From contig OX328132.1 in NCBI GenBank assembly GCA_946811695.1, positions 53,325,359-53,389,358 of the forward strand: a stretch of DNA of 64,000 nt, in the 5' to 3' direction. How positions within the stretch are numbered: the stretch's first letter is position 1; the number at the start of each line of letters is the position of its first letter. The DNA is from Gonocerus acuteangulatus (Eukaryota > Arthropoda > Insecta > Hemiptera > Coreidae). Both the position numbers and the translations under genes were made by a program. This document shows positions 47,841-60,226 of this stretch, piece by piece. The notes beneath the pieces were generated by a model. The model made no database searches and was not told the origin of the DNA. It worked only from the letters and a program-made list of their open reading frames with translations.

Positions 47841-48960
47841 TATTTATTTAATTTATCATCCTCTTGAACATACTATTTTTAGCTGCATTCTGTTTAAAAA
47901 AAAAAAGTGTTGAAATTCATAATGAGACTGATAATTCAAATACATATTTACTTGTACAGACTTTGTTCAAGAATAAGTGAAATCATGACACCACGATGGG
48001 AAAGCAATAACAATTTTAAAACAATAAAAAATGTTGATGTTTTAAAATTGCTATTAGTCCTGGCCTAAACAGTGCACACCAATTAAAAACACAAAACTTT
48101 GTAAATTTAATTGGACATGCAGTCAGAAAGTCTTTTTAATTTGCTATTTTTAATGTTTGAAATGGAAAGATATTTTGGAACAGGTTGATGCTATGCAATG
48201 TACAAACAAAAACCATTATTTTATTTATATAGATATGGTGTTCTGTCCATTAACCCTAACCTAATACTTTCTCGTTAAAATTAAATTGGCTCCTATTTTA
48301 TTAGTTTCCTCGTGTTTTATTTTTAGGACCTTCAAAGAAAAAATGTTCTTTAAGAAATAAATCCAGTATAGATGACTCTACTTATTTATTTGTATTTTAA
48401 CGATTTTTATATATATTTAAAATAAATTTATGAAACTTGTAGATATTACAATTGCTTAGTTTTGAAAAAAAATATAAATAAAACAAAATCATTGAATAAT
48501 GATTAATGGCGTTTTTAAAAACTTTTCAAGAAGTTTCTGTTTCTGCTTTTGAACTCATTCTCATGTTCAAAACAAACAAAAATATGGCACACAGTTGTTA
48601 CCCTCTTGATTAAAAATTAGATTGAAAAAAAAAATGAAATAGGTAAATATTTACCCGATTTAGCATTAATAAATTTACATGATTGTAAACCGTTCACACG
48701 AAAACATTGAACATCATCAAGGCTAATAGATAGAATATTTATTGTACTGGAAGTCTATAACTATTTAAAATGACAATATAAAAAAATAAGATATGTTGTC
48801 TTAGGAAGTGATGAAAACTCTTGATACTCCTCACCAGCTATTCAAGGTGTGAGTGAAAATTTTAATGATGAATGTGAAAATTTAATGATGTTAGAAGATG
48901 GGATCTATAAAGGGATAATATGATGTTGGAATTAGTGAAATTACTAAGATGTTTAAGCTG
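47841..48960. other. Intron sequence, nothing recognised
   Basis: AT-rich without recognised motif. Confidence 0.5.
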
Positions 48961-48964
48961 TTGA

Positions 48965-49220
48965 CACGTTTGGGCCCGGCGTCGTGGCATATGCGTCAGA
49001 GATGTGTTTTGCGGGCCCGGCATGGTGGCGTCAGCTTGGCTTCCTTTTTATCCCCGCTATTTCGGGCCTTGTCCTATACCCCCTTCGTATTTGGTTTGGG
49101 ACCTCATTATGTTATTCCTGGTTAGGTTTGAGAGTCTGATATTGTATGATACTGAATCTGCCAGAACAATTCTTTGCGGGTCCACTGTTGTGGCGTATTT
49201 GACACTTAACTGAATTGTAT
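48965..49220. repeat. GC-rich repeat with gggcccggc units
   Basis: cgtttgggcccggcgtcgtg, gcgggcccggcatggtggcg and gcgggtccactgttgtggcg recur at 48968, 49012 and 49176. The first is shared (inverted) with 36561-36585. Possibly one end of a TTAA-type element. Confidence 0.5.
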
Positions 49221-49889
49221 TTAATCTTTAGGCTGTGTAATAAACGTAGGGCTAGATGGTACTGTGGTGCGGGATAGCCTACCACATGGAGTGCCCCACA
49301 TGCTGAATACTTTCGTCACACTATGTTTCCTCAGAAGACTCCCTCTTCTCTTGTACTTTCCACTTGTTCCAGGTGTTCCTCCAGCAGAAACATTTTGGGA
49401 TAAATTGTCAGAACCCTTATCGTCATCTGAAGGAAACTCCTCTTCGCTTTCGCTCACACCCGTCAAAAGTTCTAACAATTCTTGTTCAGAAATTTTCTTA
49501 GAAATGTTTACACAAACAATTGTTCACTTGAAAAGCTCAAAATATACTAGACAAATATGCAGAGTAAATTCCAGGTAAAGAAAAATAGCGGTTTTTGGCA
49601 GTAAAAAAGGGAGGTAGCTGGATATACGTACAAGTAGGCTAAGCAGTTGGAGGCTAAAGCGACAAAAGTTAAATCTTATGCCCCCTATGGGCTAAGAAGG
49701 ATACTGAAGCTTCTGTGAAGGACACAGATGGCAATAGTAGGAGGACTGATATAATAGCTCGTAGCAGCCAAGCCGACGAACTGATATATTAGTCCGTAGC
49801 ACCTGGGGCACTGCTCTCTCCGGACTGATATATCAGTCTGGGGGACTGCAACTACCGGACTGATATATCAGTCTGTAGCAGCCTAAGGG
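49221..49889 (-). mobile_element. piggyBac-like end with N-terminal coding remnant
   Basis: From the right edge inward: TTTA (mutated TTAA, 49890-49893), CCCTTAGGCTGCTACAG, then palindromes GACTGATATATCAGTC at 49858-49873 and 49823-49838 and ACTGATATATTAGT at 49780-49793. Further in, the minus strand from 49478 reads MLELLTGVSESEEEFPSDDD, KGSDNLSQNVSAG and a basic tail, an acidic Ser-rich start typical of piggyBac-family transposases. The catalytic part is absent. Confidence 0.65.
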
Positions 49890-49893
49890 TTTA

Positions 49894-50473
49894 TCCACTA
49901 AAAGTACACCATTTGAAAAGTTTCTTCAGTTATTTATTTCTTTTATATGCTTGCCGAAATAACTATACAAAAGGAAGACTTGGGCCCAATGGACAATTTT
50001 TCGAAGCCTGAAAGTGTTAAAAATGTTTTTTGGCTTCTCCTTTTAATAGTAGATATTCCTACATTTTATATCTGACTATGATGTCAAAGTCATTTGCATA
50101 CACTAGGATTTGGAGTATTCTGTTAAACAGGGTTTCATCTAACTGGATTCCTGATTTCTAATTGCCTTTTCTTTTCCAAGATTCTGAAGAGTTGACAGCT
50201 TCACCTTGTCTTACTCCTGGGCCTATGAGGAATTCTTCCAAAAGATCGGATTCAACTTCTATCTTTTGATGTTTATAAAAAATAATAAAAACATAATCAC
50301 CCTTTATATTAATTTATTTAGGCTTTAATTTAGCGTTGTATGTTATATTTTTTTCCTCTGAAAGAAAGTAGCTATTGAGGTTACATTCATGGCGGAATTT
50401 TTTAAAAATTTCTTCAAATATTTATCGATTCTACCTAGTAGACACCGAAAATGACCCCCATTAAACTTTAGAT
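49894..50473. other. Intron sequence, nothing recognised
   Basis: AT-rich, no motif recognised. Confidence 0.45.
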
Positions 50474-50712
50474 ATACAGGGTGGCCCAGATAAGCAGGCC
50501 ACAAGTGAAATAACTCCTAAACGGTTGGAGATGTCAAAATTGATTAAAGGAGTGAAGTTCTAGTTCTCGTCGAGTTCTAAAATATCCCTGAAGATTTAAT
50601 TTGATTTCTGGTGATTTTAATTAATTTGCTACAATTAGTTGACAGTTATTGAAGATTTTGCAGGTTATGGAATAGTTTTTATATATATAAATTTTAACGT
50701 CCATTTATTATT

Positions 50713-50771
<59 letters not shown>
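50474..50771. repeat. Transposon end, shared segment copy 2 and (AT)n
   Basis: ta|CAGGGTGGCCCAGATAAGCA at 50474 resembles a Tc1/mariner-type terminus without a partner. The segment at 50596-50690 repeats 36861-36950, followed by (AT)n at 50716-50771. Confidence 0.6.
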
Positions 50772-50774
<3 letters not shown>

Positions 50775-51445
50775 TTAACACGATACACACCAGAGTTTTT
50801 GTTTTTTCGCCATGAAACTTCGTATGTAGGATTCCCCCAGCAAACAATTGAACGAGTTCGTTACCCAGCAAAATCGGTCAATGTGGAGGGGAGGGGGTTA
50901 CTCTAAAGCCAAAGTAGTTCTTATGCAATACCAGCCATAATTTTTGTTATATTTCAGAGAAACTCTGTATCCTTTGTGGTAATCTAAAAAGCAAAATTTT
51001 AATACTGAAGTTTAGGCTCCTCCGGTCTGATTATTTTTGTGGGTGTGGAAATGTCCGTAATAAAGAAGTCTAATTGAAATTTACCATCAATTATTTACAT
51101 TTACCAGCAGTTATTTTCAGAAACATTTTTTTAAATAATGAAACATTCTTCAAATTTTTGGTTTCGCTGTACTATACAGGCTGTCCCAAATTTAAATGGC
51201 CAAATTTCAGGAGCGTGTAGGGTAAAACTAAGACAGAATGTCCTTTAGAGATTTGCTCGTTTTTTGCTTTGTTTTGGAGAAAATCGTAAAACAAGAAACG
51301 AAACAAGTTTTTATTTTTGTACTTATTTAAATTTTCTTTGGAAAAAATTGTCACTTCGAGTTGTTTCAAGAAACCAATTCCTAAAATCCAATCTCTTGAT
51401 GCTGATATAGTTTTCATGTACGATTTCTGCAACAGTAATTCTTTA
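50772..51445. other. Intron sequence with isolated transposon-like end
   Basis: tatacaggctgtcccaaatt at 51173 resembles another TA-flanked terminus; no partner was found. Otherwise unrecognised. Confidence 0.4.
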
Positions 51446-51516
51446 GATGGTGCTAATGGCCAAGATGTCGATGCTCCGTAGAAAAAAAAAAAATAAATAA
51501 ATAAATAAATAAAAAA
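51446..51516 (+). repeat. SINE 3' tail fragment
   Basis: gatggtgctaatggccaaga, tgtcgatgctccgta and an A/AAAT-rich tail, as in the SINE family above. Confidence 0.65.
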
Positions 51517-52321
51517 GTAATGCTTTAGAAGCGGCGGTGCGAGAGTATGCGTGACGATACGCAAATATAAGAGTGCTAAATTGACGATTCTTTTTGATAC
51601 TTTTAATAGACAACGAGAGACTGGATCATTTTTACTTCATAATAAAAGCCAACAATTCCTGGCAGCATTAAGGGCAGATTCGTCTGTGAAGAAATTTAGT
51701 CCATCACCTCCATTAGGAATATCGCAGCAGGCAATATGACGAACATTGTAAGGGTGATAACCATCTTCAAATATTGCAGAATTTATTACATCAAAATTAT
51801 GCAAAGATCTCGAATTTTAGTAATTGTTTTTTTCGTTAGAGGAACCTTGAAGCAGGAAGTTTATTCGGTGTCAATCGATTCAAGAGAGCAATTAAGAGGT
51901 TGAATCATAGATGGAGTGCACCAAATATCATCAGAACAGTGAAAATCTCAGCCGTGAAATCTCAGCGCCTTTAATTAATTGCATATGTATTGTTTTTAAA
52001 CACTTACCTAACTAACTGAGCTTTTACTTTGTTCTTCAGTTCCTAAATTCTGACAAGCCATTAATTTAATGAAAATGAAAAATATTAGTGAGGCTATAAG
52101 GCTGAATTCTTTTTTGTAATTTGTTTAGTAACTTTTACATTTAAAAAGGTTGCTTCAAATATTTTCATGTAACAATTTATTTAGCAAATTTATAAAAATA
52201 GTTTATAATGATTTTTTTTTATTTATAAATGTATTTACAATAGCTATTAATAGGAACGTTTTCTAGTTTCATGAACCCGGTTTTCAGGTAATGAAAAAGT
52301 ATTATTTATTTTTTATTTCAG
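51517..52321. other. Intron end, nothing recognised
   Basis: A 62-codon open frame at 51551-51739 (+) is unrecognised. Ends in the T-rich acceptor of the last coding exon. Confidence 0.45.
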
Positions 52322-52430
52322 GAAGGTGAGAAGACAATTAAGTGGTATTCAACTTAGGAGAGCAGCTAGGAAACCTTGGAGAAAGCTTATTGTAAAAGGT
52401 ATGGAAGAAATGATAGTGGTCCTGGAATGA
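52322..52430 (+). CDS. MTA1-like: MTA-like protein, last recognised coding exon with stop
   Basis: Acceptor tttatttcag|GAAGGT, entering in phase 2. It encodes K(K)VRRQLSGIQLRRAARKPW, then RKLIVKGMEEMIVVLE and TGA at 52428. The conserved order is (R/K)K(I/V)R..L.....RRAAR(R/K)P(W/Y), exactly where vertebrate MTA has it after the DAPDD motif, so exon identity is secure. A possible donor (AAAG|GTATGG, GT at 52399-52400) lies inside the exon. If it is used, the last 9 residues would be replaced by another exon I could not find. The simple reading is that this is the final coding exon and the stop is genuine. Confidence 0.88.
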
Positions 52431-54793
52431 CAGAGCGAACAGTGGCGGGAATCCATGCGCCCGCCACATTGATTTATAGTTTGGTATATTATCATAATTT
52501 GTTGTAAAATTGAATGGATTGGATATTACGAATATTTGTGAACAAATTTTTATTGCATACAGCTGGCTTGTATGCATTTTGATCGTGGTATTCAAAATTA
52601 TTCTGTTCCATATGATAAATGAGTGTGATTGTTGTCTCTGAATGTGCAGGTCATACACATTCAACAAGACTCAAAATGCTGAACTAGTTGTGTTTTTCAT
52701 GTGTCAACTTTCCTCTTCAAATCATTAAATTATTTATTCAAATTTACTGAATATCAATTTTCATGAAAATCACTGGGTATTTTTATTTTCAATTCCCTTT
52801 CGAGTTTTCTTTTTTAAGTATATATGTAATTAATGACATTCGAAAGTTATAACTGTATTCTCTACATACAAGAAAACTTGAAGTTGATTTATATCTGTTC
52901 CTTGCAATTGAAAATTCTGGATCAACATACATAAGCTTATATGATATATCCAAACTCAGAAATAGGTATTTGATTTATTTTAATCATTGATTTGATGCCT
53001 ATGGATTTTTGCTTCCATTGGCCAGAATCATTTTTACTGCATTTTGTATGTTGTGCCAGCCCTTTTGTCTTTAAACTTATCTATTATTAATGCAAGTTTT
53101 AGTACTAAGGTCTCACTTTTACACCTCTGGCACCTATTTCTCCTTTCTGGAAGTGCTCAAGCAATGTTGATTCAAGTTTAAGTTATTTAATAGAAATTAT
53201 TCTTTCAAAACTGAATCAGTTGAAGTGGGTATTCACTGTTTTTTGCCAGTGGAAGGGTTGAAGAATTTTGACTCTAGTAGGATTTGTTGTTCTACAATAT
53301 TAGATTAATATTTGTATGGAATCTTTATAGTTAGTATGACTCGATCTTCCCAGTGCCTTTCTATGTCACTGATATGTCAATCACTTACCAGCCTGATTTA
53401 TATAAAGCAATATAGCCGAGTTGAAGCAGCAAGTATAGATAAGATATTGATTGTCATGTAACAGTACAAATAGAATAATTATTATTAAATTAAATTCTGT
53501 GATATTGAAAAGCTTTACTTTTGCCTAGAAATCATTGCATATATGATATACTAGAGTATATAGTTAGTGTTCTTATCTCCTTTTTATTTAAAACAATAAA
53601 ATTGCTTTACTAGTCTTTTGTTAAAATTGCACTACATTGTAATCTAATTTCTATCTAAGAAAATTAATTTAGGAAATTTGAATGCCTTCAATTTTATGTA
53701 AATAAAAATAAGCTAACTATTTATATGAATTGATTATTTATTTTTGTGTCCATCATCGCTCGAAATTATTTTAATTTTTTGCAATCTAGTGTTATTCAAC
53801 TATCAATTCAAAAACATTGTTATTCAATATTTTAAGTCAGAATAACATTTTTAATTTGCTTTCCCCATAATTGGTTACTATCAAATGAAATATAATATTT
53901 GTCATCGGTTGCAGTTACAGATTGTACTATTTTTTCTTAGCTTCAATATAGTTGCCAAATATTATTTCCAACATAAGTACTTTGTCACAAAAGTCTGGCC
54001 AGGGCTTCTATATGAACAAATATACTTTTTATATGATACTATATTTTGACCGAACCTTAGAGATCAATTAAAAAAATGTAAACGTTGGGATGGGATTCAC
54101 TCTGACATATGGGTCTCATAGTGATGATTTGAAACTAAATTCAATTGAGCTGCCATTTTTATGTTATGTAGTAACACTTAGTTTGATGATCAGGTCTTTC
54201 TGATAGCACATGTCTAATGGTGTTGATATTATGTTATACATGTCTTCTAATAAATATTCATGTTTAGTCAATAAATAATAATAATAAGTGTATGACAATA
54301 GAGTAAAAACCTGACCTAAAATTAAAGATGGACTATTAGAACAAAATATAACCGTTTAGATTTAATTTAAATGATATCAACTGAAACCTGGATGAATTCA
54401 ATGGCATACTTTAATTACCTGAATGATATCTCCTTATTTACTTTCTTAATATACTGTTACTAAATCTCATTCGCTATTCATTTAATATCATTTCTTGTTA
54501 TTTAAATAATTAAGTGTCTCTAGATAGATATGAAATTACTTGCACCAAGAAGACATTATGCAACTGTCAAATATACAGTATTTTTACAGTCAAAGGAATA
54601 AATCAGTTTGCTAATTATTTTTATAATTTGTTAAAAAATATAAGTTCTTTCAGGTACTTCGTGCCAATCAATGCCATGAAAAATATTAATTATCCGCTTC
54701 AAGCTTGTAATGATAAAATAGCATTGAACTAAGTCTTTATTTTTTCTAAAAAAAAAAAAAAAAAAAGGCCTGAACATTAAAATAATTTATGTA

Positions 54794-55123
54794 CACATAT
54801 ACTTTATTTTTGATCTTCACCTCAGCCAATTTTATTAATGAGCTAATTACAATTCCTCATTTAAACGTTTCGGCCTCAGGGCCATCCTCATTAAACTTCT
54901 TTCATAAATCCACATATATTCACCCTATTTCCACAAGGGCTTGTCATCACTTTAAATCTATAACTTTAAATCTATGGGCTTGTCCATCTTCTATAACTAA
55001 AACTTTTTTACATTTTTAAACACTTGAATTACCCAGACCATGTGGCCACAACTTTCCATCAAAGTGGAAATTGGCTCATTAATAAAATTGGCTGAGGTGA
55101 AGATCAAAAATAAAGTATATGTG
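54794..55123. repeat. Perfect 50-bp inverted repeat with 230-bp loop (Penelope-like end)
   Basis: The 50 bases from 54794 (cacatatactttatttttga...) recur as an exact reverse complement at 55074-55123. On the minus strand of the loop, 54867-54895 reads TTAATGAGGATGGCCCTGAG then GCCGAAAC. This is a hammerhead-like layout (stem II GGCC/GGCC and GAAAC intact; CTGATGA changed to TTAATGA). The arrangement parallels 46394-46888. Confidence 0.75.
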
Positions 55124-55911
55124 GAAATAATTTATACCTCAGAAAATCCTTGTGGATAATCACTAACATGTCAATAATTCATGTATTTTAATATCTGATT
55201 TGGTATGCTATAAATTCCAATAACCTTCATGAATAATATTCCTCAAGGGGTCATAATTTCAATAATAAAATGAATTATATTTTGAAAGAAATATGAGAAT
55301 TTATAATATGCTTCCATATCATATTTATGTTCTCAAGTTACTCCTAAAGACAAAAGTATCAAATGTTTTTTGTCCTTCTTACTTAAACAAAGAATGAATT
55401 GCAAAGTTAAAAAAAAATTAATATATTTTTCAAATTTAACTTGTCTTGCTTCAACTTTGTCGCTATAGCATAATTGTTAAAGATTGTATAGTACCTTGGT
55501 TAGAATTTTCTATTGGCACCAACAGATATTATTATTTTAATGAAAATTCTAATGTACTTATAAAAGTAAGAAAACGATAATTTTCTTTATCATAATTTAA
55601 CTCCAGAGTCAGTTGCATGATTTGTTTTGGGTTTTATTATGTATATAATGTCTTTAAAATTATGTATTCAGTGAATTTTATGTCGCTTTTTACATTTTAA
55701 AATCACAACTTGTTAAATAGCACAAAGATAAGATACATTGTTAACGTTTTCTTTACCTCATATCATTTGCAGTCTATCTCAGCAGTTTTTATATAATAAA
55801 CAACCTTAAATTGATATGTAAATATGCACTTTAGTCTAAATCTTCAATAGTTAACATGATGAACTTTGTACATGTCGGTAAAAATGTTTTTTGTGAAAAA
55901 TTGTGTATTAA

Positions 55912-56562
55912 CCCTCTCCGAGTCTTGCAATGGGGGCTAGAATTAACACAAAGGGCCAACCATCTCTGGAGCCGACTTTCCCACAAGGCCAATTAAACCC
56001 AGCCCGCACTCCTCTCTCCCAGCCGCACGTCTCTTTTATATTTATCTTTTAATTGGGTGAATGCCCCTTCCCTTTTATTAGGTTAAAATAGACCCAGAAG
56101 ATTGTTTTTCATACCTGTGTATAATTATTTAGAAATTCCAACTTTATTATTTGAGAAATTTAAATATAAGCTGACATTATTTTGTGCAGAAATATTACTC
56201 AATGAAATTCCTGAAACATATTGTTGAAATCTAATAATGTAATGTATATTACAATGCTAACTGCATTGTTTAATTTAAAAATAGTTCCCATAACTATTGA
56301 ACTTAAAAAAAAGGTTATTTTTAAATTAAAAAAAAAAAAAAAAAAAATAGAAAAACAATTCTGGTGTTAATTTAAATAAAATTAGTTGTAATATGAACAA
56401 ATTAGTAGAATTACATTACTTCAAAGTGAAGATCATAAATTACAAGATTTAGTAAATAGAACAATATCAAAGACCGACTCAAGGAAGGCGCTTAAACATA
56501 GGGGCTTGGCCTTAAAGAAAGTCTTTGGGGCACATATATATACGGACGTGGCACTCTGAGGG
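55912..56562. mobile_element. 651-bp TTAA-flanked piggyBac-type MITE
   Basis: TTAA at 55908-55911 and 56563-56566; ends CCCTCTCCGAGTCTTGC and, inward from the right, CCCTCAGAGTGCCACG. The subterminal right end carries cacatatatatacggacgtg. Non-coding. Confidence 0.75.
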
Positions 56563-56763
56563 TTAACAAACACCGTTAATAAAGAGAAATTAATTTTCAA
56601 TTGTGTACTGCTTTTGTTGGAATTAAAGCTAGATTTACAATAGAGAAAATAATTATAAGCTATCAAGATTTTAATTTGAATGCTCTTGTTGCAAACAGCA
56701 CCAGTTTTATACCGATGTTTTGTTTGTGTGTTTGTACATTAGTACACCTGTGCAAAAGAAAGT

Positions 56764-56764
56764 T

Positions 56765-56795
<31 letters not shown>

Positions 56796-56820
56796 ATATA
56801 TGTATGTATGTATACGCGTG
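56764..56820. repeat. (AT)n / (GTAT)n microsatellite
   Basis: Short AT repeat (to 56785) followed by GTATGT-type repeats. Confidence 0.85.
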
Positions 56821-57647
56821 TGTTCTATTTACGAGTAATAATGTAAATAAATATAAAGCTATTGTAAATACATTTTAAATACATGTAACAGAGCATTGAC
56901 AAATTTAGTATCTTTTGATTGTGTATATAATGATTAAATATGGGAACATTTATTATGGCTAGTTTATTTGTAAAATCATTAGTTTGTTACAGTCATCTTT
57001 TAAGAGCACGAGTAAATATTTATTGAATAAAAATATTTTTGAATGGAAAGTTGTCAATGAATGAATTTTTAGTTTTTGTTATGTAAGTAAGGAAAAACGC
57101 TGTGATTAATTTATTTTGTGCGTGTCAGAGTGTGTGTGTGTGTATGTGGAGATGCTTTTGTCTATATCATGTATTTGTCAATTAATTATAAACCATCCAT
57201 TCAATTTTATGCTACGATGATTATGGAATATAGGCAATAATATAAATCTTTAACACATATTGCATGATGGACATTTAACGTGTATGTAGACGTGCCGTAC
57301 TAGTAATAAAAATAAAGAGCATAAACCATCGAATTCAAATGCATTGATTTTGCATTAATTATATTAAATGTGTATAAAATTTTGAACAGACTGAATTTTC
57401 GACAAATGTACAGTTCTGTTTACTTTTGTAATGAAATTTTCTTAGATTGTAATAAATAATTATATTGTATAAGATGTAAATTTTGATTTATTAGTGTTAA
57501 TTTATATATTTTACTTAATGTTTTAAGAACATTTGTAGAAAAAGAAAAAAAAAACTTAGCTGTGCATTATTATGCTTTGCATTGACCACTGTATACACAC
57601 ACAGTATTAGCTCCATGCTTGTTATGAAGCAAAGTGTAAAATACTGC

Positions 57648-57653
57648 AATAAA
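57648..57653 (+). terminator. Candidate poly(A) signal AATAAA
   Basis: AATAAA in ctgcaataaaatcatttt, followed 8-25 bases later by a T/GT-rich stretch (tgtttcctctgtgcgg), the usual arrangement of an animal cleavage site. A second AATAAA lies at 57887, also followed by T-rich sequence. Either could end the MTA-like transcript. Confidence 0.4.
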
Positions 57654-57900
57654 ATCATTTTGTTTCCTCTGTGCGGTGCTCCCTGGAGTAATCTCTGTAA
57701 TATAGTCTATTAGTATTTCGTGTTCATTTGAAATACTTTTTATTTTATTGTTACTTTTTATTCGTTTTTAAGTTTATTTATGCACGTAAAAATCATGGAA
57801 CTTTTCTGTATTATAAACAGTTTGCAATGTACTTCATGTTTGCACATCTCCATCTTACATTTTAATAATAAAAAAAAAAAATTATAAATAAAAGTTTTTC

Positions 57901-58289
57901 ATTTGTTGTTATAATTATTTTCTTTGAATGTTCATTAAAAACCTGCAGTTTATTCATATTTGTACTTTTTCTAATTTTTTGGCCAGAAATTAATTATGTT
58001 CTGCTATCTGCAACCCCCTCCACAACCTAAGGATAGTTCGGCTTTTGTGGAATGTATTCATTTATTTATTCTGTCAATAATGCATGTTAAGGGGTACAAA
58101 CATGCACAAAACAAGACTTCAGTGAATCATTTAAATAGAAAAGGGCAAAATTGGTCCTCTCCTTTTGGGCGTGTTTAACTCATCTTTCCCCATTTCTTCA
58201 AACGAATAATACAATAAATTTAAGAGTAATTAAATCATTTCTTCTTTTTTTGAATGCATTGACTTCAATGGTCAGAAGCTCTGGGCAAT
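57901..58289. other. Intergenic, nothing recognised
   Basis: No coding or repeat structure seen. Confidence 0.4.
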
Positions 58290-58442
58290 CAACTGGTTTC
58301 GGCCCCATATAGACTTCCATATTTTAGTTGAGGGTTCTTATATTTGAGCCTATTGCTGAAAAATACCAATTCCAAGCTGGATTTGAACCTGCATTCTTAA
58401 AATGGCAGTAGGATATGCCAACTATCCAGCCATTGTAACTGA
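58290..58442 (-). repeat. tRNA-derived SINE of a second family
   Basis: Minus strand: TGGCTGGATAGTTGGCATAT (box A) and GCAGGTTCAAATCCAGC (box B) about 36 bases later, then a non-tRNA body. Distinct from the GGGGTCTCC family. Confidence 0.65.
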
Positions 58443-59340
58443 AAGAATCAAGGCAAATGCACATTAAAGAAGCACAACAGTTAACAAACATCACTATTTC
58501 ATTAAAATTAATTAACTAAAAATAGTTTTCCCAATAACAAAAAAAAAAAAAAAATAAAATAAACAAAAAATAAAAAACTATTCTTTCATGTTTTATTTAA
58601 CATTACAAGTTTACTCTTTCTTTCTGTAAAAGCTTGTCTTTATTGGTTCTTATATTTTTTGGAAAAAGAGAAATTTATTAATTAACAAGCTCATTTTGCA
58701 TTCTTGCACAGCCAATATGCATGACGAAAATCTTAAATTAAGAGCTCTGGAAAATCAGAGAGCAGTCTCGTATCCGCCTCGAAATAGGGTAAAAGAAATG
58801 GAATTGAATGGGACTCCATGCTAGGGAAAACCTGTTGGGGGTATAAAAAAAAAAAAAAAAAAAAAAAATACAAACTACATTGGAACCCCCGGGGAGTAAG
58901 AAAACGTGGAAGTCCTGGAGATGTGTTGCACATCAGTAGGAAAGGGCTGGGTTGGCATAAAATGTCATGAAGCAAAAAGGACGGCAGATGAAAGAGTGGA
59001 ATGAAAGAAACTTACAGATGCCTACTTCACTGGAAGTTCCCATTGTTTCTGTAAAGAAAAGTTTAGAAGTATTTAATATTGTTTACTGTAGGCAGTAAAT
59101 ATTGTTTTGCCTTTAGTGTGTTGAGACCTATAAAAAATCCTATGTAATTTATTGGTGTCAGTCATGGATTATGTTTTAGTTGTATAATACTTTAATGGAT
59201 GAGCTTTAGCTATAAAACAAAATATGTTAAGTCACTATTCAGTTGTTTAAATACTGGATAACTGCTCTAGGAATGCTAATGACCAAAGCAGTTTTCAAAC
59301 TCGCCCCTTACAAAATAAAATAAACTTTAACTTATTTTGT
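58443..59340. other. Intergenic, nothing recognised
   Basis: Contains A-runs at 58541 and 58849 that may be retroposon tails. No coding signal. Confidence 0.4.
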
Positions 59341-60226
59341 ACCTCGAAGTTGTGGATACCAGACTGAGACTAGACTTTGAGAAGCCTTCAATAGTTTGTT
59401 ACTCGCCAAATTTCAAAAGTTGAGGTCTTCGAAATTTCCTCGAAGATACTAACTATAGTGAGGAATATTTACATGTGTTCCTCCTGACAATTAATTCATG
59501 GTCACAGCCTTTCAAGGTCAATACTGATGTAAAGCAAGGATTTATCCGATAGGAAAGGCGAATTTGAGCAGCTTTTGACCACTTCCGGGTTCTCCAAATG
59601 AGTTCTGGGTAACCTAAATTACCCGTGGGCCGTTTCTGGATAAATCTGGGCAACTTTAGACCACTTCCGGGTTCTCAAAATGGCTTCCGGGTCACCAAAA
59701 TTACCCCTTCAACTTCGGACCACTTCCGGTTGCTTACAATTACTTCCTGGTCACTGCCGGTTCACCTCCGGTCTATCATGAGTGCCTGGAAGGCCCTGGG
59801 GTACTTCCGGAAACGACCCAGGGATGAATATAGGACCGGACGTAACCTAGATTAAGGAGTGTCAGAGTGTGCCATTGTCTGTGAGTGACCGGAAGTAAGC
59901 CAGATCGAACAGGAGTTATCCAGTGATAGGCATGAGTCGACCGGAAGTAACCGAAATTGACATTGATGTGATCGTAAATCCTGTAGATTGAAGCGGAAGT
60001 GGAACAGGAGTGAGGTTGCTCAGAGCAGACCGGAAGTGAACTTTGAGGTGACAAAATGTTGTAACTATAGCTTAAGCTATTAGCAATTACGATATTTCAT
60101 AAATAGATTAGCGGTTAGCGCACTGCCACCGCTAACCGCTAATTATTAGCGATGGCTTTCTACAGTTTCGCTAAATTAGCGGAGAGGTATCAGCTTTTAG
60201 CGCGCGCTAACGTTTGCCCAACTCTG
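59340..60226. mobile_element. hAT-like element, right end, with inverted ACTTCCGG blocks
   Basis: Ends at 60226 with ...TGCCCAACTCTG (complement of CAGAGTTGGGCA), preceded by many TTAGCG/CGCTAA repeats (60105-60205). Further in, acttccgg motifs lie on one strand (59580-59770) and ccggaagt motifs on the other (59800-60045), so this part can fold. The left terminus was not found. It is inserted in, or truncates, the Jockey element. Confidence 0.6.

Larger units (their letters stand above)
52431..57900 (+). other. Probable long 3' UTR of the MTA-like gene
   Basis: About 5.4 kb of AT-rich sequence after the stop with no coding signal and fewer recognisable transposons than the introns. It contains the hairpin at 54794-55123 and the TTAA MITE at 55912-56562. 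Possible poly(A) signals lie near 57648 and 57887. Pumilio-like TGTAAATA sites occur near 53698, 55815, 56842 and 56861. The extent is inferred, not seen; the true transcript could end much earlier. Confidence 0.4.
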
